Assembly: GCF_001571145.1 (NCBI RefSeq)
Contig: NZ_BCTF01000023.1
Location: 1 to 64,000, forward strand
Length of the DNA stretch: 64,000 nucleotides
From: Hydrogenophaga flava NBRC 102514
Lineage (GTDB): Bacteria > Pseudomonadota > Gammaproteobacteria > Burkholderiales > Burkholderiaceae_C
Direction: 5' to 3'
Shown piece by piece: positions 16,893 to 25,156 of the stretch. Position 1 is the stretch's first letter, and every line of letters starts with the position of its first letter. A program made the position numbers and the translations under genes. Under the pieces are notes generated by a model, which searched no databases, was not told where the DNA came from, and saw nothing but the letters and a program-made list of their open reading frames with translations.

Positions 16893-19252
16893 AGTCCGCG
16901 GCGATCCGGGTTTTTCTGGTCTGGCTGGCGTTCATGCTGGCAGGCCTGGCCGTGGTGTGGAACAGCCGGTTCACGGCCGACATGTCGTTCTTCCTGCCCT
17001 CCAACCCCAGCGCCGAGCAGCGCGCCCTGGTGGAGCAGTTGCAGGACGGGTCGGTTTCGCGCCTGCTGATGGTGTCGGTCGAGGGCGGCGACGACAAGCA
17101 GCGGGCGGCGGTGTCGCGGGCGCTGCGCCAGGCGCTGGCGGCCGACCCGGACTTCCTCTCGGTCCAGAACGGCGAGGCCGGTGGGCTGGAGGGCGAACGG
17201 GACCGCCTGCTGGCGCACCGTTACGCGCTGAGTCCCTCGGTGGCGCCCGAGCGCTTCTCCGAAGACGGCCTGCGGGCCGCGGTGGGCGACACCATCGACC
17301 TGCTTTCCTCGCCCGCAGGCATGCTGCTCAAGCCCTACCTGGCGCGCGACCCGACCGGCGAGGTGCTGTCCATCCTGGGCCAGCTCAACCCCGGCGCCCA
17401 GCCCCAGATGCGCGCGGGCGTCTGGGCCTCGCGCGACGGCGCGCGCGCCATGCTGCTGCTGCAGACGCGGGTGCTCGGTTCGGACACCGATGGCCAGGCG
17501 CTGGCCATCGACAAGGTGCATGCCGCCTTCGAGCAGGCGCGCGCGTCGACCGGTCACACCGCACTGACCATGGCGCTGTCCGGCCCAGGCCAGTTCGCGG
17601 TGCAGGCGCGCGAGACCATCAAGAGCGAGGCCAAGCGCCTCTCGCTGATGAGTTCGATCGCGATCTGGCTGGTGCTGTTCTGGGTCTACCGCTCGTTCAA
17701 GCTGTTGGCCCTGGGCCTGATCCCGGTGCTCAGCGGCACGCTGGCCGGCATCGCCATGGTCAGCCTGGTGCACGGCACGGTGTTCGGGGTCACGGTGGGC
17801 TTCGGCTCGGCGCTGATCGGCGAGGCGGTGGACTACGCCATCTACTACTTCGTTCAGGCTGGCCACCAGGGTGTGGACCAGTGGCGCCGGGTGTTCTGGC
17901 CGACCATCCGGCTGGGCGTGATGACGACCGCCATCGGCTTCGGCGCGCTGCTGTTTTCCGGCTTCCCGGGGCTGGCCCAGCTGGGTCTGTACGCGCTCTC
18001 GGGCGTCGTCACGGCGGCGCTGGTCACGCGCTTCGTGCTGCCCTCGCTGACCGGGCCCGGCCTGCGCGTGCCGGCGCACGAGGTCTGGGTGCGGCGCTGG
18101 ATGTCGCTGCTGGGCCAGGCACACCGCCTGCGCTGGGCGATGGTGGGGCTGGCGGTGGCCGTGGCGGCCTACCTCTGGCTCCAGCGCGACGCCCTCTGGA
18201 GCGCCAACCTGTCGGCGCTGTCCTCGGTCACCGCGGACGAGGCGAACGCCGACGCGCGCATGCGCGCCGACCTCGCGGCGCCCGACGCGCGCTACCTGGT
18301 GACGGTCAGCGCCGACAGCCAGGAAGCGGCCCTGCAGGCGGCCGAGAAGGCCGGGCAGCGGCTGGACGCGCTGGTGGAGCAGGGCGTCATCGGCGGCTAC
18401 GACTCGCCCGCCCGGTTCCTGCCCAGCGCGCAGCTGCAGCAACAGCGCCTGGCCAGCCTGCCGCCCGCCGAGGTGCTGCGCGAGCGCCTGCAGCGGGCGC
18501 TGGTGGACGCCCCGCTGTCCGCGGCGCGGCTCGAACCCTTCATCAGCGACACCGAGGCGGCGCGCGCCGCCGGGCCGATGACCCGTGCCGATCTCGACGG
18601 CAGCGCTCTGGCCCTGGCGGTGGATTCCCTGCTGATCCACGGCAAGGACGGGCACTGGACCGTGATGCTGCCGCTGCGCCCGGCGCCCGGCGTCCCCGAT
18701 GCCGCCATCCCGGCCCAGCCGGTGGAGCAGGCGCTCGCGGGCAGCGGCGCTCTGTTCGTCGACCTCAAGACCGAGTTCGAGGGCCTGTATTCCACCTATG
18801 TCGACGAGGCGGTCGAGTTGTCCCTGATGGGTGTGCTGGCCATCTCGCTGCTGCTCGCGGTCTCGCTGCGCTCGGTGCTGCGGCTGGCCCGGGTGCTGTT
18901 CACGCTGGCGCTCGCCGTGGGCCTGGTGATGGTGATGCTGAACCTCGCCGGCGTCAGGCTGCACCTGCTGCACCTGGTGGGCCTGCTGCTTATCTTTGCG
19001 GTCGGTTCCAACTATGCGCTGTTCCTCGACCACCCCGTGGACGGCGAACCGCTGGACCCGGCCACCCTGCTGTCGATGGGGGTGGCGGTCCTGACCACGG
19101 TGATCGGCTTCGGCACGCTCGCCAGTTCGAGCGTGCCGGTGCTGCAGGCGGTGGGCATCACCGTCGGTCCCGGCGCGCTGCTGGCGCTGGTGCTTTCCGC
19201 TGTGCTGGTGTACCAGACCCCTGTGGCCCCGTCGCAAGGGCACGCGCCGTGA
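16889..19252 (+). CDS. MMPL/RND-superfamily lipid exporter
   Basis: A 787-residue transporter with two homologous halves, each with one membrane helix, a periplasmic domain and five further helices (first half helices about 5-25 and 250-390; second half about 410-430 and 640-780). The VGFGSALIGEAVDYAIYY segment is the conserved helix of MMPL proteins. These proton-driven pumps move complex lipids to the periplasm; here the cargo is probably the polyene lipid. GTG start in a GTGA overlap with the LolA-like gene, and the same type of overlap with the hydrolase. Confidence 0.93.
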   Translation: MKSAAIRVFLVWLAFMLAGLAVVWNSRFTADMSFFLPSNPSAEQRALVEQLQDGSVSRLLMVSVEGGDDKQRAAVSRALRQALAADPDFLSVQNGEAGGLEGERDRLLAHRYALSPSVAPERFSEDGLRAAVGDTIDLLSSPAGMLLKPYLARDPTGEVLSILGQLNPGAQPQMRAGVWASRDGARAMLLLQTRVLGSDTDGQALAIDKVHAAFEQARASTGHTALTMALSGPGQFAVQARETIKSEAKRLSLMSSIAIWLVLFWVYRSFKLLALGLIPVLSGTLAGIAMVSLVHGTVFGVTVGFGSALIGEAVDYAIYYFVQAGHQGVDQWRRVFWPTIRLGVMTTAIGFGALLFSGFPGLAQLGLYALSGVVTAALVTRFVLPSLTGPGLRVPAHEVWVRRWMSLLGQAHRLRWAMVGLAVAVAAYLWLQRDALWSANLSALSSVTADEANADARMRADLAAPDARYLVTVSADSQEAALQAAEKAGQRLDALVEQGVIGGYDSPARFLPSAQLQQQRLASLPPAEVLRERLQRALVDAPLSAARLEPFISDTEAARAAGPMTRADLDGSALALAVDSLLIHGKDGHWTVMLPLRPAPGVPDAAIPAQPVEQALAGSGALFVDLKTEFEGLYSTYVDEAVELSLMGVLAISLLLAVSLRSVLRLARVLFTLALAVGLVMVMLNLAGVRLHLLHLVGLLLIFAVGSNYALFLDHPVDGEPLDPATLLSMGVAVLTTVIGFGTLASSSVPVLQAVGITVGPGALLALVLSAVLVYQTPVAPSQGHAP

Positions 19253-19890
19253 ACCCGACCGAGCGCCTGCTCCAGGGGTCCGACACCCTTCTGCTGATGC
19301 TGCCCGGGGCGCTGATGACGCCGCAGCACATGGTGCAGGCCGGCCTGTTCGACGAGCTGGCCAAGCGCCGGCTGGCGCTGGACCTGGTGGCGCCCGACCT
19401 GCACGCCGAAGGCGCCGACAACCGGATCGCGCTGCGGCGGCTCGAGGACGAGTGGCTGGCCCCCGCGCGCAAAACCTACCGGCGCGTATGGCTGGGCGGC
19501 ATCTCGCGTGGCGGGCAGCTGGCGCTGTCCTGCTGGGCAGGGCAGGTGGGTGCGGTGAACGGCCTGTGCCTGCTCGCGCCCTATGCGGGCGGGCGCCTCA
19601 CCACCAACGCCATCGTGCGTGCCGGTGGCCTGGCGAACTGGGTGGCGACCGACGAGCAGATGAGCGACCCGGACGTGCGCCTGTGGCACTGGCTGCAATC
19701 ACCCCCGCCGGCCGTGCCGATGTTCATGGGCTATGGCGACCGGGACCGGTTCGCCGACGGCATGTCGCTGCTCGCGCAGCACCTGCCACTGCCGCGCTGC
19801 GAGCTGCTGCCGGGCGGCCACGACTGGTCGGCCTGGCTGCCACTGTGGCAGCGCTTTCTGGACGCCGGCCACTTCGACGCCCAGGCATGA
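19249..19890 (+). CDS. Alpha/beta-hydrolase
   Basis: A 213-residue alpha/beta-hydrolase fold protein with the nucleophile elbow GISRGG (Ser86), a candidate acid in GYGDRDRFADG and a candidate His191 in GGHDWSAWLP. No signal peptide, so it is probably cytoplasmic. Possible roles are a thioesterase or an ester hydrolase that releases or edits the polyene; that is inferred from position. GTG start at 19249 overlapping the MMPL stop; the stop overlaps the deacetylase start by 4 bp. A longer in-frame reading from 16957 is a shadow of the MMPL gene. Confidence 0.85.
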   Translation: MNPTERLLQGSDTLLLMLPGALMTPQHMVQAGLFDELAKRRLALDLVAPDLHAEGADNRIALRRLEDEWLAPARKTYRRVWLGGISRGGQLALSCWAGQVGAVNGLCLLAPYAGGRLTTNAIVRAGGLANWVATDEQMSDPDVRLWHWLQSPPPAVPMFMGYGDRDRFADGMSLLAQHLPLPRCELLPGGHDWSAWLPLWQRFLDAGHFDAQA

Positions 19891-20687
19891 GCAGACGCTG
19901 GTCGCCTTCCCCTTTTCTCAAGGCGTCTGCCGCGCTGCACGCTGGCGCGGCGGTGGGCGCGGTGGTCGACCCTTCGTCCTGGCCCTGGGTGCTGGGCGCG
20001 GTGGCGGCCAACCACGCGGTGATCACCACCGCCGGCCTGCTGCCGCGGACTACCTTGCTCGGGCCGAACCTCACCCAGCTGCCCGGCCCCGCCCAGGCGC
20101 GCGGCGAGGTCGCGCTGACCATCGACGACGGGCCCGACCCAAAAGTCACGCCGCAGGTGCTGGACCTGCTGGATGCCGCGGGGGCCAAGGCCACCTTTTT
20201 CTGCATCGGCTGGCGCGCCCGTTTGCACCCGGCGCTGTGCCGCGAGATCGTGGCGCGCGGCCACCGGGTGGAGAACCACGGCGATTCGCACTCCAACGCG
20301 TTCTCGCTGTTCGGCCCGGGCCGCATGCGCGCCGACATCGCCGCCGCCCAGGCCACGCTGGCCGACATCACCGGCCAGGCGCCGCTGTTCTTTCGCCCCA
20401 CCGCGGGGCTGCGCAACCCGTTTCTGGACCCGGTCCTTGCGGCGCTGGACCTGCGGCTGGCGGCCTGGACGCGGCGCCCCTACGACACGCGGGACGGCCG
20501 GCCGGAGCGGGTGCTGGAGCGGCTGACCCGCGGCCTGGGTGCGGGCGACATCCTCCTGATGCACGACGGGCACGCCGCGCTCACGCCCGACGGCCTGCCT
20601 GTCATCCTCTCGACCCTGCCGGTACTCCTGCAGACCCTGAGGGCACAGCGGCTGCGGCCGGTGACCCTGCAACAATCCCTGCAATGA
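19887..20687 (+). CDS. Polysaccharide deacetylase (NodB domain)
   Basis: A 266-residue protein with a carbohydrate esterase 4 domain: motif 1 LTIDDGPDP (Asp80, Asp81), motif 2 with His131 and His135 (HGDSHSN), motif 3 FFRPTAGLRNP and the late motif LLMHDGHA. An N-terminal hydrophobic region (about residues 10-55) suggests a membrane anchor. It would remove acetyl groups from an amino sugar, which points to a glycan-bearing product; a glycosyltransferase is in the second operon (47771-48541). Such a gene is not part of the E. coli APE core, so it may define a local variation. Confidence 0.88.
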   Translation: MSRRWSPSPFLKASAALHAGAAVGAVVDPSSWPWVLGAVAANHAVITTAGLLPRTTLLGPNLTQLPGPAQARGEVALTIDDGPDPKVTPQVLDLLDAAGAKATFFCIGWRARLHPALCREIVARGHRVENHGDSHSNAFSLFGPGRMRADIAAAQATLADITGQAPLFFRPTAGLRNPFLDPVLAALDLRLAAWTRRPYDTRDGRPERVLERLTRGLGAGDILLMHDGHAALTPDGLPVILSTLPVLLQTLRAQRLRPVTLQQSLQ

Positions 20688-21406
20688 GCCAGACCTTCTT
20701 TCCTCTGCTGCTGGATGAGGCCACCAAGGGCTTCCGTTCCGGGGGGCCGTTCGCCCGCCACTACGCCCGCGGCAAACTGGGCACCGACCCGATCTTTCGC
20801 GAGATGCTGCGGCGCGGGCTGCTGCCGGCGGGTGGCCGCCTGCTGGACCTGGGCTGCGGCCAGGGCAGCCTCTTTGCGTGGCTGCTGGCCGCCCGCAAGC
20901 TCTACGAAGCGGGGCAGTGGCAGGCCGACTGGCCGGCGCCGCCCCGGTTCCGCAGCATGCGGGGCGTCGAACTGATGCAGAACGACGTCGACCGCGCAGC
21001 CCACACCTTCGGCCGCGACCACCCGGTGGTGCGGGTGGAGCAGGGCGACATGAACGCGGTCGATTTCGGCGAGGCCGACGTGGTGACCATCCTCGATGCG
21101 CTGCACTACTTCGACCACGCCCAGCAGACCCAGGTGCTCCAGCGCATCCACGCCGCGCTGCCAGACGGCGGCCTGTTCCTGACCCGCATCGGCGACGCCA
21201 GCGCCGGCCTGCCGTTCCACATCTCCAACTGGGTCGACCACGTGGTCACCTTCGCCCGCGGCCACCGGCTGCCGCAGCTGTACTGCCGCTCGCTGGCCGA
21301 CTGGACCACGCTGCTGACGGATGTCGGGTTCGCCGTGCAGTCGGCCCCGATGAGCGAAGGCAAGCCCTTTGCCAATGTCATGCTGGTTTGCCGCAAGCAC
21401 GGCTGA
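20684..21406 (+). CDS. SAM-dependent methyltransferase
   Basis: A 240-residue class I methyltransferase with motif I RLLDLGCGQGSL (about 53-64) and the acidic motif RSMRGVELMQND downstream. It sits inside the operon with 4-bp overlap to the deacetylase and a 25-bp gap before the ketosynthase. Aryl polyenes often carry O-methyl or C-methyl aryl head groups (established), so head-group methylation is the natural guess. Confidence 0.85.
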   Translation: MSQTFFPLLLDEATKGFRSGGPFARHYARGKLGTDPIFREMLRRGLLPAGGRLLDLGCGQGSLFAWLLAARKLYEAGQWQADWPAPPRFRSMRGVELMQNDVDRAAHTFGRDHPVVRVEQGDMNAVDFGEADVVTILDALHYFDHAQQTQVLQRIHAALPDGGLFLTRIGDASAGLPFHISNWVDHVVTFARGHRLPQLYCRSLADWTTLLTDVGFAVQSAPMSEGKPFANVMLVCRKHG

Positions 21407-21431
21407 CGGCGGTTTTCCTACACTGCGCCCC

Positions 21432-22622
21432 ATGACCCCGCTCGCGCTTTCCGCCTACACCCTCACCACCTGCCTCGGCCGCGGGATCGACGCCACCCGC
21501 GAGGCCCTGCGCGCCGAACGTTCGGCGCTGGCGCCATGCACCTTCGAGACGGTGCAACTCGACACCTGGATCGGCGAGGTCGCCGGCGTCGACGACCAGC
21601 GCCTGCCCGACGCACTGTCGCGCTACGACTGCCGCAACAACCGCCTGACCCTGATGGGCCTGGAGACTGACGGCTTCGGCGACCGCGTGCGCGAGGCCAC
21701 TGCGCGCTACGGCGCCGACCGCGTGGGCGTGTTCCTGGGCACCAGCACCGCCGGCATCCTGCAGACCGAGCTGGCCTACCGCCGCCGCGACCCTGCCACC
21801 GGCGCGCTGCCCGACGACTTCCACTACCGCACCACGCACAACGCGTTTTCGCTGGCCGAGTTCACGCGCGACCACTTCGGCCTCACCGGCATGGCGATGG
21901 CGATCTCCACCGCCTGCTCGTCCAGCGCCAAGGTGTTCGCCGCCGCCGCGCGCCAGCTGGCGCTGGGCACCATCGACGCGGCCATCGTCGGCGGGGTCGA
22001 CACGCTGTGCCTGACCACGCTCTACGGCTTCGCCTCGCTGCAGCTCACGTCGAAGAACCCCTGCCGGCCCTACGACGCGTCGCGCGACGGCATCTCCATC
22101 GGCGAGGGCGCTGCCTTCGCGCTGCTGGAGCGCAGCGCATCGCCCGCTTCGGGCACGGTGATGCTGCTGGGTGTGGGCGAATCGAGCGATGCGTACCACA
22201 TGTCTTCGCCGCACCCCGAGGGCCTGGGCGCGCGGCTGGCGATGGAGGCCGCGCTGCGCTCGTCCGGCCTTGTGACCACCGACATCGACTACATCAACCT
22301 GCACGGCACCGCCACGCCGGCCAACGACGCCGCCGAGGGCAAGGCCGTGGCCGCGCTGTTCGGCGACACCGTGCCGGGCAATTCCACCAAGGGCTACATG
22401 GGCCACGCCCTGGGTGCTGCTGGCGCCATCGAGGCCCTGGTCTGCGCCATGGCACTGACCGATGGCCGCCTGCCCGGCAGCCCGGGCACCGGCGCGCTCG
22501 ACCCGTCGATCCCGATCCGCTACCAGTTGCAGGGCGAGGACCGGCCGCTGCGCCACGCGCTGAGCAACTCGTTCGGTTTCGGTGGCAGCAACTGCTCGCT
22601 CATTCTGGGAGTCGCGCCATGA
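21432..22622 (+). CDS. Beta-ketoacyl-ACP synthase, KS subunit of pair 1 (ApeO-like)
   Basis: A 396-residue ketosynthase with an intact triad: Cys162 in STACSSSAK, His291 in NLHGTAT and His325 in KGYMGHALGAAG. It begins with the short MTPLALSAYT N-terminus and contains RYDCRNNRL, a feature shared with the second KS at 54064-55284 (WDCRNNRL), so the two are paralogues of one subfamily. The next gene is a chain-length factor with a 4-bp overlap; such KS/CLF pairs act as heterodimers in aryl polyene elongation (ApeO/ApeC, established). Confidence 0.92.
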   Translation: MTPLALSAYTLTTCLGRGIDATREALRAERSALAPCTFETVQLDTWIGEVAGVDDQRLPDALSRYDCRNNRLTLMGLETDGFGDRVREATARYGADRVGVFLGTSTAGILQTELAYRRRDPATGALPDDFHYRTTHNAFSLAEFTRDHFGLTGMAMAISTACSSSAKVFAAAARQLALGTIDAAIVGGVDTLCLTTLYGFASLQLTSKNPCRPYDASRDGISIGEGAAFALLERSASPASGTVMLLGVGESSDAYHMSSPHPEGLGARLAMEAALRSSGLVTTDIDYINLHGTATPANDAAEGKAVAALFGDTVPGNSTKGYMGHALGAAGAIEALVCAMALTDGRLPGSPGTGALDPSIPIRYQLQGEDRPLRHALSNSFGFGGSNCSLILGVAP

Positions 22623-23425
22623 GCACGGCCGTGAAACCGCTGCAAGCCTTCGTCACCGGCATCGGCCTGATCGCCCCCGGGCTGCCCGACTGGGCCAGCG
22701 CCGCCGCCGTGCTGCGCGGCGAACAAGCCCACACGCCGGCCCCGACCGTGCTGCCCGTGCCCGAGCTGCTGCCGCCGGCCGAGCGGCGCCGCGCCAGCCG
22801 CGTCATCAAGCTCTCGCTGGGCGCGGGCCTGGAAGCGGTGAAGCAGGCGGGCGCCGACGCGTCGACGCTGGCGACGGTGTTCTCCGCCTCGGGTGCCGAC
22901 GGTCACAACTGCCACGCGCTGTGCGAGCAGCTGGCCGGAGAAGACCGCCAGATTTCGCCGACGCGCTTCCACAACTCGGTGCACAACGCGGCCGCTGGCT
23001 ACTGGGGCATCGCGACTCGCGCGATGGCGCCGTGCCAGGTGATCGGCGCCTACGACGCCAGCTTCGGCGCCGGCCTGCTGGACGCACTGGCGCAGGTGGC
23101 GGTGGATGGCCAGCCGGTGCTGCTGATCGCCTACGACAGCGAGTACCCCGAGCCGCTGCGCGCCAAGCGAGACACGCCCGACTGCGGCGCGGTGGCGCTG
23201 CTGCTCTCGCCGCAGGCTGATGGCGCACTGGGCGCGCTCACCGTGGCGTCGACCACCGAGGCCGCCGAGCCGATGCCCGGGGCCTCGCTGGAGGCGCTGC
23301 GCACGTCGATCCCCGCGATGCGCGCGCTGCCCCTGCTGCGCCGCGTGGCGGCCGGGCAGGGCGGCGAGGTGGTCCTGGACTACCTCGCGCCCATGCAGCT
23401 GCGGGTGGGGTGGCGGCCGTGCTGA
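22619..23425 (+). CDS. Ketosynthase chain-length factor of pair 1 (ApeC-like)
   Basis: A 268-residue, N-terminal-half-length ketosynthase homologue. The position of the catalytic cysteine is replaced (CQVIGAYDASFGAG), so it cannot condense by itself; it resembles the beta-ketoacyl synthase chain-length-factor family that pairs with ApeO. Also recognisable are VTGIGLIAPGLPDW and PAERRRASRVIKLSL, both also present in the paralogue at 53270-54067. It overlaps the KS by 4 bp and the following dehydratase by 16 bp. Confidence 0.9.
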   Translation: MSTAVKPLQAFVTGIGLIAPGLPDWASAAAVLRGEQAHTPAPTVLPVPELLPPAERRRASRVIKLSLGAGLEAVKQAGADASTLATVFSASGADGHNCHALCEQLAGEDRQISPTRFHNSVHNAAAGYWGIATRAMAPCQVIGAYDASFGAGLLDALAQVAVDGQPVLLIAYDSEYPEPLRAKRDTPDCGAVALLLSPQADGALGALTVASTTEAAEPMPGASLEALRTSIPAMRALPLLRRVAAGQGGEVVLDYLAPMQLRVGWRPC

Positions 23426-23865
23426 GCGCGCCGCTGGACCACGGTTGGATCGCGGCCCACATCCCGCACCAGGGCAGCATGTGCCTGCTGGACCGCATGC
23501 TCGAGTGGAGCGAGCAGCGCATCGTCTGCGAGGCGGTCAGCCACACCGACCCGGCGAATCCGCTGCGCGACGCGGGCCGCCTGGGCGCGGCCATCGGCGT
23601 CGAATACGCGGCGCAGGCCATGGCGGTGCACGGCGCGCTGCTGGCACCGAGCGACGCGGCCCCCACCCAGGGCTACCTCACCAGCGTGCGCGGCCTGAGC
23701 CTGCACACCGACCGCCTCGACGACGTGGGCGGCCCGCTCACCATCACGGCCGAGCGCCTGTCGGGCGATGCGCGCCTGATCCTCTACCAGTTCACCCTCC
23801 ACTGCGGCGAACGCTGCCTGCTCGAAGGCCGTGCGTCCGTGGTGCTCGACGCCCAGTCCCTATGA
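23410..23865 (+). CDS. Hotdog-fold 3-hydroxyacyl-ACP dehydratase (ApeP-like)
   Basis: A 151-residue hotdog protein with HIPHQGSMCLLDRM (His20 the likely catalytic residue, aligning with the IPHRPPMLLLDRV type) and Glu65 in GVEYAAQAM. It is distinct from the small hotdog at 15104; together they match the two dehydratases ApeI and ApeP of characterised clusters. GTG start at 23410 (a second GTG nine bases later is possible). Stop overlaps the ketoreductase start by 4 bp. Confidence 0.87.
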   Translation: MAAVLSAPLDHGWIAAHIPHQGSMCLLDRMLEWSEQRIVCEAVSHTDPANPLRDAGRLGAAIGVEYAAQAMAVHGALLAPSDAAPTQGYLTSVRGLSLHTDRLDDVGGPLTITAERLSGDARLILYQFTLHCGERCLLEGRASVVLDAQSL

Positions 23866-24599
23866 ACACAGACAGCAAACGCCGCCGCGCCCTCGTCACC
23901 GGTGGCAGCGGCGGCATCGGCGCCGCGATCTGCGAACGCCTCGCAGCAGACGGCCACCACGTCATCGTGCACGCCAACCGCGGCCTTGAAAAAGCCCAGG
24001 CCCTGGTGGAAAAGATCAACGCGGCCGGTGGCAGCGCCGAGGCCGTGGCCTTCGACATCACCGACCGCGCCGCCACCGCCGCGGCGCTGGAGGCGCTGGT
24101 CGAGGTCGCGCCGATCCAGATCCTGGTCAACAACGCCGGCATCCACGACGACGCCGTCTTCCCCGGCATGACCGGCGAGCAGTGGGACCGGGTGCTGGAC
24201 GTGTCCCTCAACGGCTTCTTCAACGTCACCCAGCCGCTGACCATGCCGATGATGCGCACCCGCTGGGGCCGCATCGTCAGCGTGTCCTCGGTGGCGGCCG
24301 TGGCGGGCAACCGCGGGCAGGTCAACTACTCGGCCGCCAAGGGCGCGCTGCACGCGGCCAGCAAGTCGCTGGCGCTGGAGCTGGCCAGCCGCGGCGTGAC
24401 GGTCAACGTGGTCGCACCCGGCCTGATCGCCACCGGCATGATCGAAGGCGCGTTCGACGCCGACGCCGTCAAGCGCATGGTGCCGATGCAGCGCGTTGGC
24501 CAGCCGGCCGAGGTGGCGCACCTGGTGGCCTTCCTGGCCTCGGACCAGGCCGGATACATCTCGGGACAAGTCATCTCCATCAACGGCGCAATGATCTGA
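23862..24599 (+). CDS. 3-oxoacyl-ACP reductase (FabG/ApeQ-like)
   Basis: A 245-residue classical SDR with the cofactor loop TGGSGGIG (13-20), NNAG (90-93) and the catalytic Ser143, Tyr156 and Lys160 (NYSAAKG). The Arg/Lys-rich TGGS...HANRG region indicates NADPH. It reduces the ketoacyl-ACP formed by the KS/CLF pair before dehydration by the hotdog enzymes, giving the complete condense-reduce-dehydrate cycle in one operon. Start overlaps the dehydratase by 4 bp. Confidence 0.93.
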   Translation: MNTDSKRRRALVTGGSGGIGAAICERLAADGHHVIVHANRGLEKAQALVEKINAAGGSAEAVAFDITDRAATAAALEALVEVAPIQILVNNAGIHDDAVFPGMTGEQWDRVLDVSLNGFFNVTQPLTMPMMRTRWGRIVSVSSVAAVAGNRGQVNYSAAKGALHAASKSLALELASRGVTVNVVAPGLIATGMIEGAFDADAVKRMVPMQRVGQPAEVAHLVAFLASDQAGYISGQVISINGAMI

Positions 24600-24621
24600 C
24601 CGCTTCCAAGGAGCCCCAGCC

Positions 24622-25113
24622 ATGAAAAACCGTCTCTTGAGCGCCTGCATGATGGCCGGGGTGTTTTCCGTGAACGCCCTGCTGGGCACCGCTCCCGCGC
24701 ACGCCCAGGAAGCCGATCCGGTGCAGAGCGCCGCCCGTGCCTGCATGCGGGCCTGGGGCAGCCAGCACCCGTTCACCGACACACCGCCGCTGCGCACCGT
24801 GTCCGGTGCGGTGCGGGTGCTGGGGCGCGGCTCCTCGGTGGCAGACCGCGAGGTCACCGATTTCCCGGTGCTGGTGGTGGTGGAGCCGGGTGTGAACGTG
24901 CTGGGCGAGAGCGAGATGGAGCTGCTCAACCCCAACGGCTGGTACTGCCTGCGCGCGGCGGTCAACGTGGGCGGCGGGCTGCGCATCAAGCTGCACTGCG
25001 ACGCCCACATCTCGTCGGCCACCTCGGGCACCTCGGTGTTCGGCGACAACGCCGGGCGTGGCGTGTCGGTGATGGGGGCGATCAGCGTCGAGCGCGTGGG
25101 CTGCGCGCGCTGA
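24622..25113 (+). CDS. Hypothetical exported protein
   Basis: A 163-residue protein that I do not recognise. It has a signal peptide (MKNRLLSACMMAGVF...APAHAQ, cleavage near residue 29) and a small mature domain with Cys residues near 41, 107, 125 and 161, so disulphides are possible. The C-terminal half is Gly/Ser-rich and probably beta (GGGLRIKLHCDAHISS). It follows the ketoreductase by 22 bp with a ribosome site AAGGAG, so it is likely the last gene of the operon, and may act in the periplasm. It converges on the RND pump gene. Confidence 0.75.
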   Translation: MKNRLLSACMMAGVFSVNALLGTAPAHAQEADPVQSAARACMRAWGSQHPFTDTPPLRTVSGAVRVLGRGSSVADREVTDFPVLVVVEPGVNVLGESEMELLNPNGWYCLRAAVNVGGGLRIKLHCDAHISSATSGTSVFGDNAGRGVSVMGAISVERVGCAR

Positions 25114-25123
25114 GGGGCTAAGG

Positions 25124-25156
25124 GGCTGAGCGGCGGGCGCCCGTGCCCGCTCAGCC
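25124..25156. terminator. Bidirectional hairpin between convergent genes
   Basis: A 10-bp stem GGCTGAGCGG / CCGCTCAGCC with a 13-nt loop lies between the stop of the exported protein and the RND pump stop, its 3' arm covering the RND stop codon. No T-run is present on either side, so an intrinsic terminator is not proven; it may work in both directions as an RNA 3' end. Confidence 0.45.

Noticed and set aside
16703-19243. Very long open frame on the minus strand opposite the MMPL gene
   Set aside because: Its translation is His/Gln/Arg-rich and low in complexity, as expected for the antisense frame of a GC-rich gene; the plus-strand MMPL protein has clear membrane helices and overlaps its neighbours correctly.
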